64,000 nucleotides of DNA from Malania oleifera (taxonomy: Eukaryota; Streptophyta; Magnoliopsida; Santalales; Ximeniaceae), in assembly GCF_029873635.1 (NCBI RefSeq), contig NC_080425.1:38071390-38135389 (forward strand), given 5' to 3'. Of this stretch, positions 59,481-64,000 are shown piece after piece (position 1 is the first letter of the stretch; each line of letters begins with the position of its first letter). The notes beneath the pieces were generated by a model, which ran no database searches, was not told the DNA's origin, and saw only the letters and a list, made by a program, of their open reading frames with translations. The translations under genes were made by a program, and so were the position numbers.

Positions 59481-59714
59481 TGAAGGGTCGAAAGGGGCTA
59501 GGGCTCTGTTCGTTTGAGTCGAATGATGGATACGAGTCTGGCTTGGGCTATTTCTCTCGTTTAAATGGCTTAAAAAAACACAAGGCGCGCCTCACTGCGC
59601 CTCGTCTCACCTGGGGTCGCCTCTTGTAGGTCGCCTCGCCCCACCTGGTATGAAGCGCCAGACTCATCGCCTCACTGCGCCTTGCGCCTAGGAGGCGCGC
59701 TTTTAACTAATATG

Positions 59715-59722
59715 CTTACACC
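59715..59722. repeat. Target-site duplication of hAT, right copy
   Basis: CTTACACC, identical to 55545-55552, directly after the GCGCGC-rich right end. Confidence 0.78.
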
Positions 59723-59770
59723 TTTGTCAAGTTTGGAGAAAATGTTTGCAAAATCTTCATTAATGGAAGA

Positions 59771-59782
59771 TTCCTTGTCAAC
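59771..59782. repeat. 12-bp direct repeat, left copy (possible RTE target duplication)
   Basis: TTCCTTGTCAAC abuts the TTG-rich 3' tail of the RTE element and recurs at 63674-63685. The match extends leftward as GGAAGATTCC against GGAAGTTCC with one base missing. Confidence 0.55.
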
Positions 59783-62700
59783 AGCAACGACAACAATAGC
59801 AGCAAGCCTTAAGTCCCACTAAGTGGGGTTGGCTACATGAATCCTTTTTCGCCAATTCACCCGATCCAAAGCATTTTCCTTTATTAGATTTAGGGCTATT
59901 AAATCCTTCCTCACTACCTCATTCCAAGTAATTTTAGGCCTACCCCTACTCCTTTTCATGCTAGAAACCATAACTAACTCACTCCTCCTCACAAGTGCTC
60001 TACTAGGCTTGCATTTTAAATTCCCAAACCATCTCAGTCGCCCCTCCCTTATCTTGTTTTCAATCAGTGCTATGCCTAAATTTTTGCGTAAATATTCATT
60101 TCTTAATTTCTCTTTTAATGGTAAATCACTCATTCATATTAGCATACACATCTCAACACTTTCATTATTTGTATATATTGTTTCTTAGTTGCCCAACATT
60201 CTGAACCATAAAGCATAGCTGGCCTTATAGCCGTCTTGTAAAACTTTCCTTTTAATTTTAAGGATATTCTACAATCACACAACACACCTGACGCACTCCT
60301 CCACTTTACCCAACTTGTCTTAATTCTATGTGCTACATCTACTTTGATTTTTCACCTTGCATAATATATCCAAGATATCTAAATCTATTAGTGCTATTAA
60401 TCTCTAGATTATCTAGTTTAATCTTCTCTCTGTTTCTACTCCTTACAATACTGAAATTACGTTTCATATATTCTATTTTATTCCTACTTATTCTAAACTC
60501 TTTAGATTCTAATGCAGCTCTCCAAAGTTCTAGCTTAGATTCCACTTTGCTCCTACTATCATCAATCAACACGATATCATTTGCAAACAACATATACCAT
60601 GGGATCTCATCTTGGATATTCCTAGTAATTGCATCAATTACTAAAGTAAAAATATAAGGACTTAAAGTGGAACCTTGATGAACACCTATTTAGATTGGGA
60701 ACTCTCTAGAGTCTCCTCGTACGGTCTTGACACTAGTCACTACTCTATCATACATATCCTTAATGACCTTCGTATATCTACTGCAAACTCCTTTCTTTTT
60801 TAATACCCACCAAAGAACTTCCCGAGGCACTCTATCGTAAGCTTTCTATATATCAATAAAAACCATATGCAAGTCCTTCTTCTTTTTCCTAAACTTATCC
60901 ATTAAACTTCTTAAATGATAAATAGCTTCTATTGTTGATCTCCCAGGCATTAAACCAAATTTATTTTTATGAAATCTTGGTTTCTAATCTTATTCTATGT
61001 TCAATAACCCTTTTCCCATAATTTTATCATATGACTCATAATCTTAATTCCACGATAGTTATTACAGTTTTGAATGTCACCTTTGTTTTTACACAGAGGT
61101 ATTAACGTACTTTTCCTCCATTCTTCTGACATTTTCTTGGTTTTTATAACATTATTGAATAGATTAGTTAACCAAATAATTCCTTTATCCCCTAAACATT
61201 TCCAAACTTCAATTGGTATGTTATCTGGTCCTATAGATTTCCCACTTTTCATCTTCTTAATGCCATCTTAACTTGAAGGACTCTAATTTTACAAATAAAT
61301 CTCTTATTTTTAATCTTCTCTTCATTTGTCACTTCCAAGTTCAATCTTTCATTTTGATTTTCATTGAACAACTTATCAAAGTATTAAGACATTATAATTC
61401 TTGTCCTTTATACATTTTACAAAACCTAAATCTTTGCATATTCTTTCTCTAGCTCGAGCAAGTCTATAAATGTCTTTTTCCTCTTCTTTTGTATCTAGCT
61501 TAGTATGCAAAGTATCATAAGCTCTATGTATAGCTTCATTGATAGTCCTCTTTGCATTTTTTCTCGCTTCTTTATATTTTTCAAGATTTTCTATATTTCT
61601 ACAATTTTGCCATATCTTATACCAATTTATTTTTGTCTTAATGGCTTTCTGGACTTCTCGATCCCACCACCAACTCTCTTTACTACCCAAGTATCTTCCT
61701 TTGGACTCACCTAAAACCTCTTTTGCTATCCTTACATTAGAATTCGCCGTTTTATTCCAAACAGTATTTGCATCAACCTTATCCCCTATTGTTCAATCAC
61801 ACTTTTGTTCATTTTATCTTTGAATTTTACTATATTATCTCCCTTCAGGTTCCAACTAGTCCACTTGTGTTGATTTATGCTACTCATTCTCTTCCATTCT
61901 TTAATATGTATATCAAATACTAAGACTCTATATTGTGTAGCCAAACTTTCACTTGGGATAGTTTTACAATCCTTACAAGATAGATAGCCTCTAATCTTAA
62001 TTAAAAGGAAATCTATTTGGCTTTTATTGTCCTCTTGAAAGTTATTAAGTGTTCTTCTCTTTTTATAAAGCAAGTATACAATATAACCAAATCATAAGAC
62101 ATGGCAAAATCTAAGATTGTATCATTGGACTCATTTTTATTTCCATATCCATGGCCTCCATGTATCCTTTCATACACTATATTATCCATCCCAATGTGAC
62201 CATTCAAATCAGCTCCAAATATGTCTTTTCAAACGTTGGAATCCCTTGTAAAATACTATCCATATCTTACCAAAATTGTCTTTTTAGATTTTCTGCTGAG
62301 CCTTATTTGGGGAGCATATGCACTAATGATGTTCACTATCTCTAAGCCTAAAACTAACTTGATTGTAATGATCCTATCCCCTATTCTTTTAACGTCTACT
62401 ACATTATCTTTTAAGTCTCTATCTATAATAATACCTACCCCATTTTTATGTTTCTCTTTGCCAATGTACCAAAGTTTAAATCCTAATTTTTCAATTTCCC
62501 TAGCTTTCTCTCCTACCCATTTTGTCTCTTGAAGGTAGATTAAATTAATTTTCCTTCTAAACATTATTTCCATACATTTTTCCCGTAAGAGTCCCTATAT
62601 TCCAAGTACCTAATCATATCTTAGTTTCTTGCACTAACTTATTAACCCTCTCTCTTTTATACTAACCCAGTCTATTCACTTGATCTACTTGATTTTGGTA

Positions 62701-62830
62701 AGAATTCATGATAAAAAGATCTAACAAAGTTTGACGTTGGCTGTTAGCTACCTAACACAACCCTGCTCCTTTATTCGTGCTTGGGACCAGCTGTATGTAC
62801 AAAGAATTTGTGTTACACTGGTGAAGTACA
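59783..62830 (-). pseudogene. RTE-type LINE (endonuclease plus reverse transcriptase), decayed
   Basis: Read right to left. The 5' end is near 62830, with a leader containing GTAACACAAATTCTTTGTAC and GGGTTGTGTTAGGTAGCTAA. The endonuclease follows from about 62620: LGTWNIGTLTGK, then NLIYLQETKWVGEKAREIEK. Central region 61690-61376: ESWWWDREVQKAIKTK. RT 61252-60340: GKSIGPDNIPIEVWKCLGDK, YRGIKIMSHMIKLWEK, and MLFANDIVLIDD where the usual FADD is FAND. C-terminal region 60133-59819: REGRLRWFGNLK and RGRPKITWNEVVRKDL. The 3' end carries the phrase GTCCCACTTAGTGGGACTT-like (seen as AAGTCCCACTAAGTGGGGTT on +) and a TTG-rich tail at 59806-59783. Stops and frameshifts are common. Confidence 0.88.
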
Positions 62831-63673
62831 CGTTTTTTTTTTTTTAATTTTTCAGAAAACTTATTTTCAAAGGCAGCTTTCTAAGTTACGCCCTACAACT
62901 AGTAGAAACTACTCACACAATATAATGCATTCAATTTTTTTTTTTTTTTAACATACAGTTTTGGGTGTGCATGCTAGCTAGACTAAAATCCACACAATAA
63001 TACTTTTTGAAAAAAAATAAAAAATAAAAAATAAATTTTGTTATATTCCAAGACTTGCAAATGAAAACACAAAAAACAAATACTAAGCCTACAAATCCTA
63101 TACAAAAAATTACCATAGCTAACCATCTATTGAAAAAAAAAAAAAAATTAATAGCAGTAATAAGAAAAGAAATAATAAGAGAGGAGAAGATCTCACTGGT
63201 GGCTGAAACTAAAAAAGTGAAGACAACTGCTTGAAAAATACCCTTTGATGCTGGAAAATTGATGCTGGTAATGAGAATCAATTGAAGAATATTTAAGCAA
63301 CCAGGAATTGCAAGAATTCTTCAATCTACCCAAATAGGAGTTGGGTCGGAAAATGAATCTAAAGTTTTGGGTCAACCAGGATTTGATTTTCTATGGCTTC
63401 GGCTGCCATATTCTCATCTTTTCCGCAGGAAATTTGATGTTGCTAAAGAAAATCAATTGAAAAATATTTAAGCAACGAGAGATTGCAAGAATTTTTCAAT
63501 CTAAATTCAAGATTCAAAATCCAAGAATATTGAAGAAACAAGATTTCTCGACCAATAAAATCTTTATTGCTTTTTCATGATTTTATGGCTAAAGAAACAA
63601 GAATCCTTGAATTTGTTTGGGTCTTTTGGAGAAAAGAAAAGAAAGGATAGGAAAAGAAAGGAAAGCAAGGAAG
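62831..63673. other. Non-coding DNA with a diverged 76-bp direct duplication
   Basis: The block 63251-63327 (GGAAAATTGATGCTGGTAAT...TTCTTCAATCTA) is repeated at 63428-63504 (GGAAATTTGATGTTGCTAAA...TTTTTCAATCTA) with about a dozen differences. T runs at 62833-62845 and 62936-62949 and A runs fill the rest. No gene recognised. If the 12-bp repeats at 59771 and 63674 are a true target duplication, this belongs to the inserted unit. Confidence 0.5.
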
Positions 63674-63685
63674 TTCCTTGTCAAC
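63674..63685. repeat. 12-bp direct repeat, right copy
   Basis: TTCCTTGTCAAC, identical to 59771-59782. Confidence 0.55.
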
Positions 63686-64000
63686 GCTTTCTAGAAATGG
63701 TATAACTCATACGCAACTTCATCTTGAATCCCACTCACAGCCTTATGACAAATCTTGGGTTAGTAGCACTAGTTTACATGTGTGTGAAAGATGTTCAGTT
63801 CCTATCCAAACGGGTGACTATTTTGATGATGTTTTGGTTTGACATCATACGCTTCATACCCATGGGTAATTGCCATCTGCTCCTTGGTTGGATGATTTTG
63901 AGTTTGACTCAAGGGCACGAAGATACACATTTTTCACTATTGTGGCAAGAAGATTATTTTGGAACTTGCTTTACCAACCAACCACAATATTGATCATGTC
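63686..64000. other. Window end, no gene assigned
   Basis: A + frame stays open from 63724 to the window edge (about 89 codons) but matches nothing I recognise, and other frames are also open in part. It does not resemble the missing C-terminal part of phospholipase D. Confidence 0.35.

Larger units (their letters stand above)
55553..59714 (-). mobile_element. hAT transposon, apparently complete and autonomous
   Basis: The element is 4162 bp and is flanked by the 8-bp repeat CTTACACC. The left end starts CATAGTGGTCAGAGGCGCGA. The right end read inward on the - strand starts CATATTAGTTAAAAGCGCGC. Both ends are short, imperfect inverted repeats followed by 70-130 bp of GGCGC-rich sequence. Inside, on the - strand, lies a four-exon transposase without a stop, and its 5' side carries subterminal repeats. 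Structure and target duplication agree with the hAT superfamily; activity is inference. Confidence 0.82.

Overview
This window is nuclear DNA of a flowering plant, probably a dicot. The evidence is an intron-containing plant-type C2 phospholipase D gene, plant LINE, RTE, Copia, Gypsy, hAT and Mutator-like elements, a plant mobile domain (PMD) gene, GT-AG introns and an AT-rich background with CT/GA/AT microsatellites. The species cannot be named from the sequence. I saw no bacterial operon, rRNA, tRNA or CRISPR array.

Layout. 1-6.2 kb: four decayed L1-type LINE copies head to tail on the + strand. 7.6-8.9 kb: 5' part of a decayed Copia gag-pol. 8.9-12.7 kb: no recognisable gene. 12.7-16.1 kb: decayed Copia pol on the - strand. 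16.2-16.7 kb: an internally duplicated Gypsy RT scrap. 16.9-20.5 kb: two LTR-like blocks facing each other, both carrying GGTCGACC palindromes. 20.5-29.2 kb: a Gypsy chromovirus with a truncated 5' LTR, an internal deletion and a 3' LTR split by a 2.18 kb solo LTR of another family (5-bp duplication GTATG). 30.5-31.5 kb: a second Gypsy pol fragment. 33.3-39.6 kb: a Mutator-like unit bounded by long inverted repeats, holding a broken PMD gene and a transposase zinc-knuckle tail.

39.7-47.6 kb holds the only recognisable host gene, a phospholipase D delta-like gene on the + strand: a CT-rich leader exon, a 4.3 kb first intron and six coding exons (586 residues, C2 domain and first HKD motif). 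The second HKD motif and C-terminus are not seen up to base 64000. Downstream lie a LINE of 5.87 kb with a 12-bp target duplication (48.5-54.4 kb, - strand), a hAT element with an apparently uninterrupted four-exon transposase and an 8-bp target duplication (55.55-59.71 kb), and an RTE-type LINE (59.8-62.8 kb). Either the gene has a very large TE-filled intron or it is truncated.

No wholly new system is proven. The items most worth following up are the apparently complete hAT element, the PMD unit abutting the PLD promoter, the PLD gene's missing 3' half, and the nested insertions whose target duplications can be read directly. All coordinates were read by eye; intron borders rest on GT/AG plus reading-frame continuity.
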